Of a stretch of 6,766 nt of DNA, positions 6,591 to 6,766 are shown piece after piece. This DNA comes from an uncultured Verrucomicrobia subdivision 3 bacterium (GTDB lineage Bacteria; Verrucomicrobiota; Verrucomicrobiia; Limisphaerales; UBA11358). The notes beneath the pieces are model-generated. The model searched no databases and was not told where the DNA came from. It saw only the letters and a program-made list of their open reading frames with translations. The first letter of the stretch is position 1, and the number at the start of each line of letters is the position of its first letter. The position numbers and the translations under genes are program-made. The stretch covers positions 1 to 6,766 of the forward strand of contig CAIOUK010000047.1 of NCBI GenBank assembly GCA_903861445.1. Reading direction: 5' to 3'.

Positions 6591-6766
6591 TCAACCCTTC
6601 CACGGACTGTAAAACATTTCGTCCACCAGCGCGCAATTGATCGCGTCAATCGGCGGCGAGACCGCGAATGGCTGTGCCGCTTCCGCGCCTTCCTCGTAAC
6701 CAATCACGTCGCCCACGCCGCCGCCGATGTCGTCATACACGACGAGGCTTGGGTCGGTGCCCATAC
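6591..6766 (-). CDS. EutN/CcmL-family BMC-P microcompartment vertex protein (C-terminal part)
   Basis: Only the last 57 complete codons are in the window; the gene runs off the right edge. BMC-P proteins form pentamers that cap the vertices of the icosahedral microcompartment shell. The visible part reads SLVVYDDIGGGVGDVIGYEE, then GAEAAQPFAVSPPIDAINCA and LVDEMFYSPWKG. The D-x-I-G-x-G-x-G-D-V-I block matches the conserved D-x-[VI]-G-A-G-x-G-[DE] segment of CcmL/EutN, and PIDAINCALVDEMFY matches the final strand of the fold. The gene lies 24 nt upstream of the aldolase on the same strand, so co-transcription is likely. It was too short for a typical ORF listing because it is cut by the edge. 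The methionine nearest the edge is internal, not the start. Confidence is high for the family and moderate for the PVC-type subclass. Confidence 0.88.
   Translation of the reverse strand, partial: MGTDPSLVVYDDIGGGVGDVIGYEEGAEAAQPFAVSPPIDAINCALVDEMFYSPWKG

Overview
The window looks like a piece of a Verrucomicrobia/Planctomycetes-type (PVC) chromosome, most likely Verrucomicrobia. The signs are a short prepilin-like protein with an AFTLVELL leader and a C-terminal H-X9-DG motif, a secreted LamG/DUF1080-like protein, a sialate O-acetylesterase-type SGNH esterase, and a class II aldolase downstream of an EutN/CcmL-type microcompartment vertex protein. Most of it is GC-rich with little non-coding DNA. 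None of the six visible starts has a textbook Shine-Dalgarno sequence at the usual spacing. The taxonomic assignment is inference from gene content.

Left part (1-2865, + strand): an Mrp/NBP35-type P-loop ATPase, a prepilin-like H-X9-DG protein starting 12 nt later, and, after a 99-nt gap, an exported protein of unknown function predicted to be rich in beta strands. The prepilin start codon lies inside a three-unit 11-bp tandem repeat.

Middle (2871-5455): a minus-strand secreted protein joins a LamG/DUF1080-like domain to a probable Cache-like sensory domain. It is divergent from a plus-strand exported esterase of the sialate O-acetylesterase family. The 77 bp between their starts holds a perfect 8-bp inverted repeat that is a candidate operator. 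The minus-strand gene ends 5 nt from the unknown secreted gene, tail to tail.

Right part (5456-6766): a strong bidirectional terminator hairpin separates the esterase from a minus-strand pair. Going leftwards from the right edge these are the C-terminal 57 residues of a BMC-P (EutN/CcmL) shell protein and a 349-residue class II (fuculose-1-phosphate-type) aldolase with long N- and C-terminal extensions. The pair is probably the end of a PVC-type bacterial microcompartment operon for L-fucose/L-rhamnose breakdown. That system is already known in outline. The less familiar points are the aldolase tails (candidate encapsulation helix, CxxC-x10-C cluster), the LamG-Cache-like architecture and an Mrp protein without the usual CxxC. 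I found no CRISPR array, RNA gene, insertion sequence or toxin-antitoxin pair, and no clear sign of a wholly new system.
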